Positions 15,477 through 24,017 of a DNA stretch of 64,000 bases are shown one piece after another. The first letter of the stretch is position 1; each line of letters starts with the position of its first letter. Below the pieces are notes generated by a model. That model saw only the letters and a list, made by a program, of their open reading frames with translations, searched no databases and was not told where the DNA came from. Position numbers and translations under genes: made by a program. The stretch comes from an uncultured Alphaproteobacteria bacterium (GTDB taxonomy: Bacteria; Pseudomonadota; Alphaproteobacteria; RF32; CAG-239): the NCBI GenBank assembly GCA_949297415.1, contig CASFSV010000014.1, positions 71,030-135,029 on the forward strand, read 5' to 3'.

Positions 15477-17169
15477 CTCTTACCCTCTTTAAGAACCAAC
15501 TGTTATAGTATCCAAATTTTCCGGTTGCATTGATTGCATCCGCTACATGACGCGCATATACATTTTCTTCATAAATTGTGTGCGCATCAACTGTTTTTTC
15601 AGGACGATATTGGTCATATGGCTTTTGATAGTAGTAGCTCAATTTGCCCAATACTGTCTTATTATCTTCAACTTGATTTTGCATCCAGTTAAATTTATTG
15701 GCTATCGGACGATTAATGTGTGTTCCCTCATTGTTTACCGCACTGTTTACAAAATCTCGATTGAATTGCAAAAATGCTTCCACATATCTGGCATTGAAAT
15801 TCGCATTCATATAACGGAACTCAACGGTCTTTGACGGCATTATGTTTAAGGTTTTGTATTTATGTCCGAATCCGACCATTTCTCTTAATTCTGTTAAATC
15901 ATCGCACATATCGGTCATCACACACAAAAACGGATAGTCGCGTTTGCCGTTTGAACTTAAATTACGGCTTATATATGTGGCATACAATAAATTATTGTTA
16001 CGACGCTCAGGTGCTGCAAAATTTCCGACAATCATATCTTCATGTTGCATCATGCGTTTTACTAATCTTTTATATGTATTTAAATCAAAACCTTCGGCTG
16101 AAACATGTTGGTGCAATGAGCAATGCACATTGGCGTGACCTTTATCAAAAGAATCCATAATGCGTAAGCATTCTTTTTCATCTTCTTTAGATTTCATAAT
16201 ACGAGAAGCGTATTCTACCGGAGCTAAGCCTTTCATTGCGGCCAAACTTTCATCTCGTTCAATCACTCCAGCTGCTTCGTTGTCCGTATAAACTTCCGGA
16301 TTTTTGCTGCTTGTATATACCTTTTTCCATCCATGTTTTTGTTTTAAGTATTCTATTAATTCGGCATAGTTTCCATATTCTTCCGGAACGTAAAATTCTA
16401 ATTCGAATCCATTTGGACGGTATTTTCCGTAACTCATGCCTGATTTTGTTTCTATCTGGAATTTTTCTTTATAGTCACGATATTGTCCGGTTTTATACTC
16501 TTCACTCATGCGATTGCGTAACTCTACAAATCTTTTGGTAGATTGCTTTCTATACTTATAACTGTATCTTTCGTTATAACGATAATCTTTTGCCATATAT
16601 GAACGCAAATAGTTATCGGTTACATAACGTGTTTTTTCTGCAACTTTATCATTGTTAAAAGAAGCGTAATGTTCGGAAATTTTGTTTAAGATATCAACGG
16701 AAATGGCTAGGCCATGCATATGGGAATAAGGATAATTCGGCTTAAAAGTCCAGTTACCAAACTCGGCAACATAATCGTGTTCACTCATAAAACTATAAGC
16801 GAATTGGCGAAATTCAAAACTAAACGTTTCTATTTTATCAATAATTTTTGATAATTCTGCGTCTTTGTGTAAAATTCCTGATTTTACAGAACAGAACTTT
16901 TCACAATCAATATTATAAGTATTTACGCTATCGGCATATTCTTTTACAAAATTATCAAAATGCTCACTCGTATTTTCAGGATAATGACGATTAAAGTATT
17001 CTGCTAATTCTGCAAAAGGCTCTATCATTGCATCGATATGCCAATCATAATAGAACTGCTTAAAACTTTTACGTCCTGCTGTTTCAAAGTAATCGGCAAA
17101 GGCTTTTTCTGCTGCGGTAACGACTTCTGGTTCTTTACTCGGCTTATTTTCATTTGACTTATTTGACAT
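15460..17169 (-). CDS. Putative GS-fold amidoligase (COOH-NH2 ligase) with large N-terminal extension
   Basis: A 569-residue cytoplasmic protein. The C-terminal half carries amidoligase-like motifs: FELEFY (255-260, the metal/ATP-binding GxExE strand), a His motif ANVHCSLHQHV (346-356) and KTVEFRYMNANFNARYVEAF (447-466, the EFR strand and helix). This glutamine-synthetase-like fold joins carboxylates to amines using ATP. The first 240 residues are helical, basic and aromatic, and unfamiliar. ATG 17169 has GAGGA 6 bases upstream; the ATG at 17181 lacks one. It overlaps the amidohydrolase gene, suggesting linked synthesis and hydrolysis of one amide. The substrate is unknown. Confidence 0.6.
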   Translation of the reverse strand: MSNKSNENKPSKEPEVVTAAEKAFADYFETAGRKSFKQFYYDWHIDAMIEPFAELAEYFNRHYPENTSEHFDNFVKEYADSVNTYNIDCEKFCSVKSGILHKDAELSKIIDKIETFSFEFRQFAYSFMSEHDYVAEFGNWTFKPNYPYSHMHGLAISVDILNKISEHYASFNNDKVAEKTRYVTDNYLRSYMAKDYRYNERYSYKYRKQSTKRFVELRNRMSEEYKTGQYRDYKEKFQIETKSGMSYGKYRPNGFELEFYVPEEYGNYAELIEYLKQKHGWKKVYTSSKNPEVYTDNEAAGVIERDESLAAMKGLAPVEYASRIMKSKEDEKECLRIMDSFDKGHANVHCSLHQHVSAEGFDLNTYKRLVKRMMQHEDMIVGNFAAPERRNNNLLYATYISRNLSSNGKRDYPFLCVMTDMCDDLTELREMVGFGHKYKTLNIMPSKTVEFRYMNANFNARYVEAFLQFNRDFVNSAVNNEGTHINRPIANKFNWMQNQVEDNKTVLGKLSYYYQKPYDQYRPEKTVDAHTIYEENVYARHVADAINATGKFGYYNSWFLKRVRDARAR

Positions 17170-17216
17170 TTTATTCCTCATCTTATGATTTTTAATTAAA
17201 TATTCCCTATTGATAT

Positions 17217-17280
17217 CTTAAAGCCCTCGTTTTATCCTCTAAGTGTCCGGGCTTTAAGCTTGAGCGAAAAGCACTTAGAG
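17217..17280 (-). ncRNA. Interlocked inverted repeats: candidate H-type pseudoknot leader element
   Basis: Two perfect inverted repeats interleave: CACTTAGAG/CTCTAAGTG (17272-17280 with 17237-17245) and a 10-bp CTTAAAGCCC/GGGCTTTAAG (17217-17226 with 17249-17258). In the leftward transcript the order is stem 1 5', stem 2 5', stem 1 3', stem 2 3', an H-type pseudoknot. The connecting loops are about 13, 3 and 10 bases. Its first strand overlaps the stop codon of a 41-codon ORF, and it ends about 40 bases before the amidoligase ribosome-binding site. No T-run follows, so translational control is likelier than termination. It matches no riboswitch I know. Confidence 0.5.
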
Positions 17281-17400
17281 CAAGTAGCTAATAAGGAGAG
17301 CAATCATAATGAGGGGAAGAATGCGCAACAAAGAAGATGCTTGCAAACGCAATGCGCTTAAAGCTCCTTCTAATCTGATATTGTTGCTAACGGCTGTCAT
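17275..17400 (-). CDS. 41-codon hydrophobic small ORF (leader peptide or microprotein)
   Basis: An ATG with AAAAGG 8 bases upstream opens a 41-residue frame. The N-terminus is amphipathic (MTAVSNNIRLEG) and the C-terminus is a transmembrane-like Leu/Ile run (LLRILPLIMIALLISYLL). A promoter lies about 40 bases upstream and the amidoligase gene about 100 bases downstream. The Leu/Ile-rich end recalls ilv/leu attenuation peptides. A small membrane protein or a substrate for the amidoligase are alternatives. Coding status rests on the frame, the ribosome-binding site and position only. Confidence 0.4.
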   Translation of the reverse strand: MTAVSNNIRLEGALSALRLQASSLLRILPLIMIALLISYLL

Positions 17401-17440
17401 CTAATTAGCCTTTTCTTCCTTTTTGTTCAAACTAATGGAT

Positions 17441-17470
17441 AGTTTAGAGAAAAAGCAGGCTATTTGTCAA
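17441..17470 (-). promoter_or_regulatory. Sigma70-type promoter of the leader-amidoligase operon
   Basis: Read leftward: TTGACA (17470-17465), an 18-base spacer, then TAAACT (17446-17441), directly after the apt stop codon. It would start transcription about 35 bases before the small ORF. Confidence 0.5.
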
Positions 17471-17498
17471 TACTTTATTTTATCTGTTGAAAAAAAAT

Positions 17499-18017
17499 TT
17501 AACATTTAATCAAACTTATAATTGGAGCATTGAGTTCTAATCCATGAGATAACTCTGTCAACTCAATTAAAAATAAGTATCCCGCAACCTTACCACCTGC
17601 CTTTTCAATGATTTTATCTGCCGCTTTGATTGTTCCTCCGGTCGCCAGTAAATCATCCACAATTAAAACTCTTTTACCTTTTTCTATCGCATCTTTATGC
17701 ATTTCTAACGCATCCATACCATATTCCAGCGCATATTCTTCTCGGATGACTTCTGCCGGTAATTTACCCGGCTTACGCATGATGATTAGTCCGGCTCCTT
17801 TTTGATATGCCAATGGAGCTCCGATTAAATACCCCCTACTCTCAATGGCTGCTATGTAATCTATATCCATATCTTTTATTTGTTCATATAGATTATCTAT
17901 GATTGCTTTATATGTTTTTGCATCTTTAAGAGCTGTGGTGATATCCTTGAATATAATACCTTTTTTAGGAAAATCTTTAACATTACGAATATGTGATAAT
18001 ATTTCTTCTGGCATCAT
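17499..18017 (-). CDS. apt: Adenine phosphoribosyltransferase
   Basis: A 172-residue cytoplasmic enzyme of purine salvage that makes AMP from adenine and PRPP. The PRPP-binding loop VLIVDDLLATGGT is intact. The N-terminal FPKKGIIFKDITT and the AIESRGYLIGAPLAYQKGAG segment are characteristic of Apt rather than other phosphoribosyltransferases. The length is standard. It is a single gene, separated from the operon downstream by its own promoter and from tRNA-Thr by a divergent promoter region. Confidence 0.97.
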   Translation of the reverse strand: MMPEEILSHIRNVKDFPKKGIIFKDITTALKDAKTYKAIIDNLYEQIKDMDIDYIAAIESRGYLIGAPLAYQKGAGLIIMRKPGKLPAEVIREEYALEYGMDALEMHKDAIEKGKRVLIVDDLLATGGTIKAADKIIEKAGGKVAGYLFLIELTELSHGLELNAPIISLIKC

Positions 18018-18097
18018 GTTTCCTCGCTTTCTTATTTATTTTATTCAAATTATCCAAAAGCTAAATAAAAAAATGTGAAAAAATTAAAATTAAATTG

Positions 18098-18126
18098 TTG
18101 ACAATCAAAAAAGGCTCGTATATAAG
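18098..18126 (+). promoter_or_regulatory. Promoter of tRNA-Thr
   Basis: TTGACA (18098-18103), a 17-base spacer, then TATAAG (18121-18126), 16 bases before the tRNA 5' end. The near-consensus boxes fit a stable RNA promoter. Confidence 0.75.
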
Positions 18127-18142
18127 TTTTTTCGTTGACGAT

Positions 18143-18218
18143 GCCGACATAGCTCAGTTGGTAGAGCTACTGATTTGTAATCAGTGGGTCCGCGGTTCGA
18201 GTCCGTGTGTCGGCACCA
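18143..18218 (+). tRNA. tRNA-Thr(UGU)
   Basis: A complete cloverleaf of 76 bases with encoded CCA. The acceptor pair is GCCGACA/TGTCGGC, the D arm AGCTCAGTTGGTAGAGCT, the anticodon loop TTTGTAA (anticodon TGT) and the T arm GCGGTTCGAGTCCGT. A strong promoter precedes it and a terminator follows. Confidence 0.97.
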
Positions 18219-18225
18219 GTTTCAG

Positions 18226-18248
18226 GCCTCCTTTGTGGAGGCTTTTTT
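18226..18248 (+). terminator. Terminator of tRNA-Thr
   Basis: GCCTCC/GGAGGC stem (18226-18231 and 18237-18242) with a 5-base loop followed by six Ts, 8 bases after the CCA. Confidence 0.85.
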
Positions 18249-18266
18249 CATTTGGATATCCCTTCT

Positions 18267-19505
18267 TTATCCTTCAAATGTTTTAGCAATTTCTTTCATC
18301 CATTTGCTGATTTCTATGTGCTGCGGACAATGTCTTTCACACATTTTGCACCCCACACAAGATGATGCTTTTCCATGTGTTTTTATCAAATTAGCGTAAT
18401 ACATCCGCTGAGCATTGAACGGCTTATCTTTGCGCTCTTGTTTCTCTGCATTATACAAAGCGAAATAATCCGGTATCGCAATTTTCATCGGGCAAAATTC
18501 TACACAATATTTGCATGCCGTACAGGGTATCGTTACCGCGGCATGCAAAGCCTTTACTGCTTCTTCTATTACTTTCATCTCTTTATCGTCAAGCGGTTTA
18601 AAGTTTTGCATATATGACGTGTTGTCTTCCAATTGCTCCATATTGCTCATGCCACTGAGCACCATCATCACTCCATCTAAACTTGCCGCATAACGAATCG
18701 CCCATGATGCAACCGACATATTCGGCTCGGCTTGTTTAAATATCTTTTCCACACTTTCGGGAACGAGAGCCAAACTTCCCCCCTTTACCGGCTCCATAAC
18801 AATTACTGGCTTATTATATTTCTGCGCAACTTCATAACACTTGCGCGACTGAATACTAACATTATCCCAGTCTATGTAGTTGATTTGCAACTGAACAAAA
18901 TCTACTTCTGGATGCTCTTTCAACACTTCTTCTAGCAATTCTGGTTTATCATGAAATGAAAAACCGATTTTCTTTATCTTGCCTGCTTTTTTCTTATCCT
19001 CTATAAACTTAAATGTTTGATATTTGCGTGCATTATCAATCGTATTGGCGTTTACATTATGCACCAGATAATAATCAAAATAGTCCAAGCCGGTTTTCTC
19101 CAGCTGTTTATTAAATATTTCCTCTTGGTCTTCTTGCTTTTTCAAATATCCTATCGGCATTTTGCTGGCTACCGTATATTTATTTCTCGGATGACGTTCT
19201 ACCAGAGATTTCTTGATGGCAACTTCACTCTCGTACCCCATATACATCCATGCTGTATCGAAATATGTAAATCCTCTCTCTAAAAATGTATCAACCATTT
19301 TATTTAATTCTGCATAATCTATAGATGTTTGATCTTCCTTATTTTTCAGAGGCAAACGCATAAAACCGAATCCTAATTTATTTGTTGGATTTATTTGTGC
19401 TTTTACAGACTCAGATACTGCAATTTTTTCTGCCAGTGTCAACTTTGGTAGTGCCGACAAAGCAAATACAGCCAAGGTACTCATCAAAAACTCTCTTCTA
19501 TTCAT
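18267..19505 (-). CDS. Tat-exported aldo/keto reductase with two 4Fe-4S clusters
   Basis: A 412-residue oxidoreductase. It begins NRREFLMS then a hydrophobic stretch and TLAE, a twin-arginine signal, so it should fold with cofactors before export. The aldo/keto reductase barrel shows YFDTAWMY (Asp, Tyr), VASKMP (Lys) and YYLVHN (His). Two ferredoxin-like clusters follow, [12 protein letters not shown] and [12 protein letters not shown]. The family accepts electrons through the Fe-S tail; its substrate is not known. It fits an anaerobic periplasmic redox chain. It reads convergently with tRNA-Thr. Confidence 0.9.
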   Translation of the reverse strand: MNRREFLMSTLAVFALSALPKLTLAEKIAVSESVKAQINPTNKLGFGFMRLPLKNKEDQTSIDYAELNKMVDTFLERGFTYFDTAWMYMGYESEVAIKKSLVERHPRNKYTVASKMPIGYLKKQEDQEEIFNKQLEKTGLDYFDYYLVHNVNANTIDNARKYQTFKFIEDKKKAGKIKKIGFSFHDKPELLEEVLKEHPEVDFVQLQINYIDWDNVSIQSRKCYEVAQKYNKPVIVMEPVKGGSLALVPESVEKIFKQAEPNMSVASWAIRYAASLDGVMMVLSGMSNMEQLEDNTSYMQNFKPLDDKEMKVIEEAVKALHAAVTIPCTACKYCVEFCPMKIAIPDYFALYNAEKQERKDKPFNAQRMYYANLIKTHGKASSCVGCKMCERHCPQHIEISKWMKEIAKTFEG

Positions 19506-19660
19506 CTTTATATCTCCTCTTGGTATCTTATTTGTTTGTAGTATATTTTTTAGAGGCCACTCTAAGTCAAGCTCTTTTTTATCACATTAACAAAATCTTA
19601 GCTTATATAATTTTATTCTATATTTATGTTGTATTTTCTTCTTTATGTGGGGTTTATTTC

Positions 19661-20098
19661 ATGACAGAACGAGTTAAATTTAACACCAGTGTTAGTTTTA
19701 TTATCAAACAAGACACTAAAATTCTTCTCTTTTACAGAACTGACGGTTATTTTAAAGATGGATGGTGGGTTCTTCCTGCCGGTCATGTTGAAGAAGGCGA
19801 AACAGCTACTGAAGCCGTTATTCGTGAATGCAAAGAAGAATTAAATATTGGAGTTTCTGCATCTTCCGTACATTTTGCTCATATCGTCTATAATCTATCC
19901 GGTGAAAATAAACGAATGGATTTCTATTTTTATGTACAAAATTATAATGGGATTTTACGTAATTTAGAACCTGATAAATGTGAAAAAATGGCGTTTTTTG
20001 ATTTAGATAATCTGCCACCCATTGATAAAATTGCCCCCACTACTTTGCTCGCTTTGCAGAGTATTCAACAAAATATTCCTTATTCAGAAAGAAAATAA
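19661..20098 (+). CDS. Nudix hydrolase
   Basis: A 145-residue pyrophosphohydrolase. The Nudix box GHVEEGETATEAVIRECKEE matches GX5EX7REUXEE, preceded by WWVLPAG. Nudix enzymes hydrolyse nucleoside diphosphates linked to another moiety, and this one resembles nucleotide-pool sanitisers of the MutT/NUDT type. The frame is open further upstream to 19382, overlapping the divergent reductase gene. The ATG at 19661 gives the normal N-terminus and has GTGGGG before it. Confidence 0.88.
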   Translation: MTERVKFNTSVSFIIKQDTKILLFYRTDGYFKDGWWVLPAGHVEEGETATEAVIRECKEELNIGVSASSVHFAHIVYNLSGENKRMDFYFYVQNYNGILRNLEPDKCEKMAFFDLDNLPPIDKIAPTTLLALQSIQQNIPYSERK

Positions 20099-20180
20099 TA
20101 CGTCCTTTGTTAGAAATACGCCTTTTTAATTTATTTTTTACACTCTTTCTGTATTTTTAATCTATACTGAAAGGATTTAT

Positions 20181-21494
20181 ATGTCTGATTTTACTGTTAC
20201 AGAATTACTCTTATTACAACTTTTTTTGATTATTCTTAATGCTGTTTTTGCTTGTGCTGAGATTGCCGTAATTTCCATTAATGATACGAAACTTAAGCGT
20301 TTGGCTGAAGGGGGCGATAAACGCGCGCAAAGACTCGTTTCTCTTACATCTCAACCGGCAAAGTTTTTAGCGACTATTCAAGTTGGCATTACTCTTGCCG
20401 GTTTTCTCGGAAGTGCTTTTGCTGCAGATAACTTTTCGGATAGAGTTGTTGATTGGATGATTGCTCATGGCTCGACCATCTCTCCGGCGAAGTTAGACGT
20501 TTTAGCCGTTATCGGTATTACTTTGGTTTTGTCTTACGTAACGTTGATTTTAGGTGAGCTTGTTCCGAAGCGTATTGCCATGCAACATGCCGAAAAAATC
20601 GGTCTTACTATGTCTGGTATGATTTACGTTATCGCCAAAATTTTTGCACCTCTTGTTTGGTTACTCACAGCTTCAACAAATATTGTCCTTAAAGCTTTAG
20701 GAATTAATCCCGATGCCAATCAGGAAAATGTTACAGAAGAAGAAATCCGTATCATGGTCGATGTCGGTAGTGAAAATGGTGCTATTGACGATATGGAAAA
20801 AGAAATCATCCATAATGTTTTTGAATTTGACGATAAGACTGCCGAAAAAGTTATGACGCATCGACTCGATATTACTTTTTTAAATACCGAATCCTCTCCT
20901 GATGAATGGGAAAAAATTATGATTAATTCGCGTTTTTCCGTTTATCCTGTCTGCGACAAAAATATTGATGGTATTCTTGGAACGCTTAGTATTAAAGATT
21001 ATTTTAAATTTAAACACGAAGGACGTGATGCCTTATTACAAAAAGCTATGAAGCCGGCTCAATTTATTCGAGGTACACTTCATATTGATGAACTCTTTGC
21101 GTTGATGCAAAAAAGCAGAAATCACTTTGCTGTTGTTGTTGATGAATACGGCGGTGTCGAAGGTATTGCGACTATGAATGATTTACTTGAGGAAATCGTC
21201 GGCGAACTTGAAGATGATAGTTCTTTACCTCCGTCTTGTCCTGATATTACTCAAAAGGATGAAAAGACTTGGATTATTCGAGGAAACACTCCGATTGAAG
21301 ATGCTGAGGAAAGCCTTAAAGTTCATTTGCCCGAAGGTGATTATGATACCTTTGCTGGTTTTGTTCTTTCTCTTTCAAATGAATTTCCGTCTGAAAAGAA
21401 AAATATGGAACTCACTTTTCAAAACCTTTCCATAAAAGTGCTCAGCATTAAACGGAGAAAAATAGAAGAGGTTTTAGTTAAATTGGTTGATTAG
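20181..21494 (+). CDS. CNNM/CorC-type membrane protein with CBS pair
   Basis: A 437-residue inner-membrane protein. The N-terminal DUF21/CNNM region (about 1-190) has four hydrophobic segments and the ISINDTKLKRLAEGGDKRAQ motif. A pair of CBS domains spans about 205-335 (DEYGGVEGIATMNDLLEEIVGE). A CorC_HlyC domain ends the protein (DYDTFAGFVLSLSNEFP). Members are linked to Mg or other divalent-cation efflux and are often annotated as haemolysins. AAGGATTT precedes the ATG. The DUF4186 gene follows 5 bases after the stop. Confidence 0.92.
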   Translation: MSDFTVTELLLLQLFLIILNAVFACAEIAVISINDTKLKRLAEGGDKRAQRLVSLTSQPAKFLATIQVGITLAGFLGSAFAADNFSDRVVDWMIAHGSTISPAKLDVLAVIGITLVLSYVTLILGELVPKRIAMQHAEKIGLTMSGMIYVIAKIFAPLVWLLTASTNIVLKALGINPDANQENVTEEEIRIMVDVGSENGAIDDMEKEIIHNVFEFDDKTAEKVMTHRLDITFLNTESSPDEWEKIMINSRFSVYPVCDKNIDGILGTLSIKDYFKFKHEGRDALLQKAMKPAQFIRGTLHIDELFALMQKSRNHFAVVVDEYGGVEGIATMNDLLEEIVGELEDDSSLPPSCPDITQKDEKTWIIRGNTPIEDAEESLKVHLPEGDYDTFAGFVLSLSNEFPSEKKNMELTFQNLSIKVLSIKRRKIEEVLVKLVD

Positions 21495-21499
21495 GACTT

Positions 21500-21850
21500 A
21501 TGATGCAAAATGATCCTTTAGCTAAATTTGCAAATTCACCTTTTCGTAGTCGTTTTAAGCTCTCTTTGCAAGATAAAGCTTATATTCAGCAAAAGGGATT
21601 GGATACTATCCGCCTACATGCTCAAGATTTTATTAAAACTCGGTTAGCTCCGGCGGATATACCCAATGATGGGAAACAGACACCTATGCGCCATCATCCC
21701 GTTTTTGTTGCACAACATGCTACGGCAACTTGCTGTCGAGGTTGTTTATCTAAATGGCATCACATTCCCGCCGGAACACAACTCACTGATGCTCAACAAG
21801 AGTATATTGTCAATCTCATTATGCTTTGGATTGAAAAACAACTTCTTTAG
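21500..21850 (+). CDS. DUF4186 family protein
   Basis: A 116-residue protein that matches the DUF4186 pattern along its length: DTIRLHAQDFIKTRLAP, NDGKQTPMRHHPVF, AQHATATCCRGCLSKWH and a C-terminal EYIVNLIMLWIE helix. The conserved His and Cys cluster (HHP, CCRGC, KWHHIP) suggests metal binding. The family has no established function as far as I know. It is probably translated from the CorC transcript. Confidence 0.88.
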   Translation: MMQNDPLAKFANSPFRSRFKLSLQDKAYIQQKGLDTIRLHAQDFIKTRLAPADIPNDGKQTPMRHHPVFVAQHATATCCRGCLSKWHHIPAGTQLTDAQQEYIVNLIMLWIEKQLL

Positions 21851-21912
21851 TTTTCCCTTTAAAAAGTCTTTTTGATAATTATATATCTCTTTAAATATCT
21901 TGGGAGGTTGGC

Positions 21913-22347
21913 TTGATAAAAACTTGGTTTAATATTGATGAGAGAATTCGTTTTGCTTTTTTGGCTTCTGTTAATATGACTTTGCGATTTCTGATTTTTG
22001 CTTTGCTTTGTTTTTTATTTTCTGCTCATAATTATCAACTGCTTTTAGCTTTTACTTGGTTTGTTTCTTCTTTTATCGCTTTTGCTTCTTATAAATTTTT
22101 GGTATTTTCTGCGCAAGGCAATCATTTACATCAATATCTAAAATCTTTGCTTATTTGGATTTTTAGCTATTTGGTCAATGTGCTTATTCTACAATATCTT
22201 ATTGAAACTTTAGCTTGGTCTCCTTATTATGCGCAGGCTTTGGCTATCTCTTTTTTACTTGCAACAAATTATTTGTTGTTCAAATATTTTGCTTTTCATC
22301 ATCATCCTAAATCATTTTTAGCTCGTCTCTTTGATTTTTTTGATTAA
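21913..22347 (+). CDS. GtrA-like four-helix membrane protein
   Basis: A 144-residue protein with four transmembrane helices in the GtrA/DPMS arrangement and the family landmark SFIAFASYKFLVFS between helices 2 and 3. GtrA proteins are thought to flip lipid-linked sugars or support cell-surface glycosylation. No partner glycosyltransferase is adjacent, though GT-C enzymes occur elsewhere in the window. The start is a TTG at 21913 with GGGAGG 5 bases upstream; no better ATG lies in frame before the first helix. Confidence 0.78.
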   Translation: MIKTWFNIDERIRFAFLASVNMTLRFLIFALLCFLFSAHNYQLLLAFTWFVSSFIAFASYKFLVFSAQGNHLHQYLKSLLIWIFSYLVNVLILQYLIETLAWSPYYAQALAISFLLATNYLLFKYFAFHHHPKSFLARLFDFFD

Positions 22348-22414
22348 AAATGTTGAAGTCCCTTAATTTTTATGATAAACTTATCTTAAATAGAAAGTTA
22401 TCGGGAGATGTGCT

Positions 22415-23326
22415 ATGGAAAATAATGAATTGCATAACAAAACACCAGAAGAACGCAGAGCTGCTTTGGAAGAAGCTTTAAAACGTGTGCGTCCCGTTGT
22501 ACTCGGACATAATGAACCTGTCAGTAAGCGCTTGGAACAGTTTGCTAATCGTCCTACAAATGAAGATTCTTTATCTAATGATGCTCTCAAAAAAGAGAAA
22601 AAACCTCTTTCTTTGGATGAATTGGCTAGAAAAGGTGCTGAACTTGAGAAAAAGGCTGAAAAAGCCGGTATTGATTTAAAATCTCCTGTTTCTTCTAAAG
22701 ATATAGAGGAGAAAAATAAAGAAAAAGAAAAGGAGAAGGAAAAAGATAAAGACAAAGAATTGTCTCCTGAAAGACAAGAACAAAAAATGAAAGAAATGTT
22801 CTCTAAGGTTACTCTCCCAAGTGGTCTGGAAATTCATCAAGAAGGACCTAGTTGGGTTTTGGTTAGCAAAGACGGAAAAGAGCGTACTGATGTTACCGAT
22901 GTCATGAATACTATTGATAAATATAACAAGAGTGTGGATGTTGCTAATGAAGAAAACAGAATGCAAAATGCAGCACAAAGCGGCGTAGATAAAGCTGCTG
23001 GTGAACATAATAAAAATATGGAAGCTAAAGGAGTTGATGCCATTCACGAGGATAAAGTTTCTTCTGTTGAACAAGCTTTGCCTTCTGTTAAAGATGTTAA
23101 CGGAAATGATGTCTTTAAACCTGAGGATATCAGAGCAGTTGCCGAAACTGCCGTTAGTTTTGCAGAAGAAAAGTCTATGCTCGAGAAACTTAAAGATCCG
23201 AAGGCTTTGGAACAAATGCGCAAACGCGAAAAAGATAATGAAGAAAAAGCTGAAGCTCGCCTTAAAGCTATGCAAATGTATAATGCTCGTCAACAATCTC
23301 GAGGCGGGAGAGAGATGGGACAATAA
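22415..23326 (+). CDS. Charged coiled-coil protein of unknown function
   Basis: A 303-residue cytoplasmic protein very rich in Lys and Glu. An EKEKEKEKDKDKE run lies near residues 105-118, with predicted coiled coils on either side. There is a short ordered-looking region in the middle (TLPSGLEIHQEGPSWVLVSK). No signal or membrane segment is seen. The N-terminal KTPEERRAALEEALKRVRP looks like a short helical domain. The end is RGGREMGQ. It is a single transcription unit with a terminator at 23345. Family unknown; scaffold-like by composition only. Confidence 0.7.
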   Translation: MENNELHNKTPEERRAALEEALKRVRPVVLGHNEPVSKRLEQFANRPTNEDSLSNDALKKEKKPLSLDELARKGAELEKKAEKAGIDLKSPVSSKDIEEKNKEKEKEKEKDKDKELSPERQEQKMKEMFSKVTLPSGLEIHQEGPSWVLVSKDGKERTDVTDVMNTIDKYNKSVDVANEENRMQNAAQSGVDKAAGEHNKNMEAKGVDAIHEDKVSSVEQALPSVKDVNGNDVFKPEDIRAVAETAVSFAEEKSMLEKLKDPKALEQMRKREKDNEEKAEARLKAMQMYNARQQSRGGREMGQ

Positions 23327-23344
23327 TTTTATTTCATCTTTAAT

Positions 23345-23377
23345 AAAAAACTCATCTGACCAGATGAGTTTTTTATT
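23345..23377 (+). terminator. Rho-independent terminator
   Basis: A near-continuous hairpin AAAACTCATCT/AGATGAGTTTT centred at 23359, followed by Ts, 20 bases after the coiled-coil protein stop. Confidence 0.85.
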
Positions 23378-23444
23378 GTATTTAGAAGTATACATTAAAA
23401 ATTTTTCTTATGATATTTTGTTTCAATCAAACCTTTTGTATCGT

Positions 23445-23476
23445 ATAAAAAAAGACCGGTGGTTAGCCGGTCTTAA
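23445..23476 (-). terminator. Terminator of the phosphoribosyltransferase-like gene
   Basis: AAGACCGG/CCGGTCTT (23452-23459 and 23467-23474) with a 7-base loop. Read leftward it runs into seven Ts (23451-23445). It serves the leftward gene ending at 23529. Confidence 0.75.
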
Positions 23477-23528
23477 ATGTGTTTTTTTCGGTGTTTTTCT
23501 TCGTTAACAATGTTAATCGGTTGGGGCA

Positions 23529-24017
23529 TCAAATGTAGTTGATTTCGTCCGTGTAGACAAGAGCTTCTACAGTCACATCATTTTCATGAGCAAAAGCTTC
23601 TACCTTTGCACCGGAATGTGCAATCAGACAAATTACGCTAACTTTGCACCCCTGCGCCTTGATTTGTTCAATCTGTTCTTTCAGTTTCTTTCCGCTGCGG
23701 AACGAATGCTTGATGAGTATGACATTTTCTGCCGGCATTCGTAAGCTTTTGATTTGTTCCAGATTTCCGGTTACCAGGGATTCAAACTGGAGAGTTAAAG
23801 CGAGCTCATTGATGAGACTTCCAAGTGAATTGTCACTTTCTCCACTTTTGAATGACGGAAAAAAGATACATGCATGAGGTATCTTGGCTACCCTCTTGAC
23901 AACTTCTTTGACTACTTCACTACGGAACTTCTTGTCCTGAGACAATCTTTCCAAATCAATTTCAACACCTTTTTCGTTTCTTGCTGCATAATGCGCAACA
24001 ATGTTTTTTAAGTCCAT
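23529..24017 (-). CDS. Phosphoribosyltransferase-fold protein with altered PRPP loop
   Basis: A 162-residue protein whose C-terminal half follows the type I phosphoribosyltransferase pattern: a hydrophobic strand, a loop and a helix (NVILIKHSFRSGKKLKEQIE), then KVSVICLIAHSG. The acidic DD pair of the PRPP loop is replaced by KHSFRSG, so PRPP catalysis is doubtful and a binding or regulatory role is more likely. The N-terminal half is helical. Its leader shares the TTGACA/TATG-box plan of the repeat-protein genes at 52.8-60.2 kb. No ribosome-binding sequence is visible. Confidence 0.55.
   Translation of the reverse strand: MDLKNIVAHYAARNEKGVEIDLERLSQDKKFRSEVVKEVVKRVAKIPHACIFFPSFKSGESDNSLGSLINELALTLQFESLVTGNLEQIKSLRMPAENVILIKHSFRSGKKLKEQIEQIKAQGCKVSVICLIAHSGAKVEAFAHENDVTVEALVYTDEINYI

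Noticed and set aside
17217-17400. A tmRNA piece, 6S RNA or a SAM-II/preQ1 riboswitch as explanation of the interlocked stems
   Set aside because: No tag-peptide codons, no tRNA-like end and no match to the conserved loops of those riboswitches that I can recall.
19382-19660. N-terminal extension of the Nudix gene
   Set aside because: It would overlap the divergent reductase gene and add a hydrophobic stretch unlike any Nudix protein. The ATG at 19661 gives a normal start.
22676-23395. 239-residue minus-strand frame opposite the charged coiled-coil protein
   Set aside because: Its Phe/Leu/Ser-rich composition is the reverse complement of Lys/Glu codons, and it runs across the terminator. 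The plus-strand gene explains the region.
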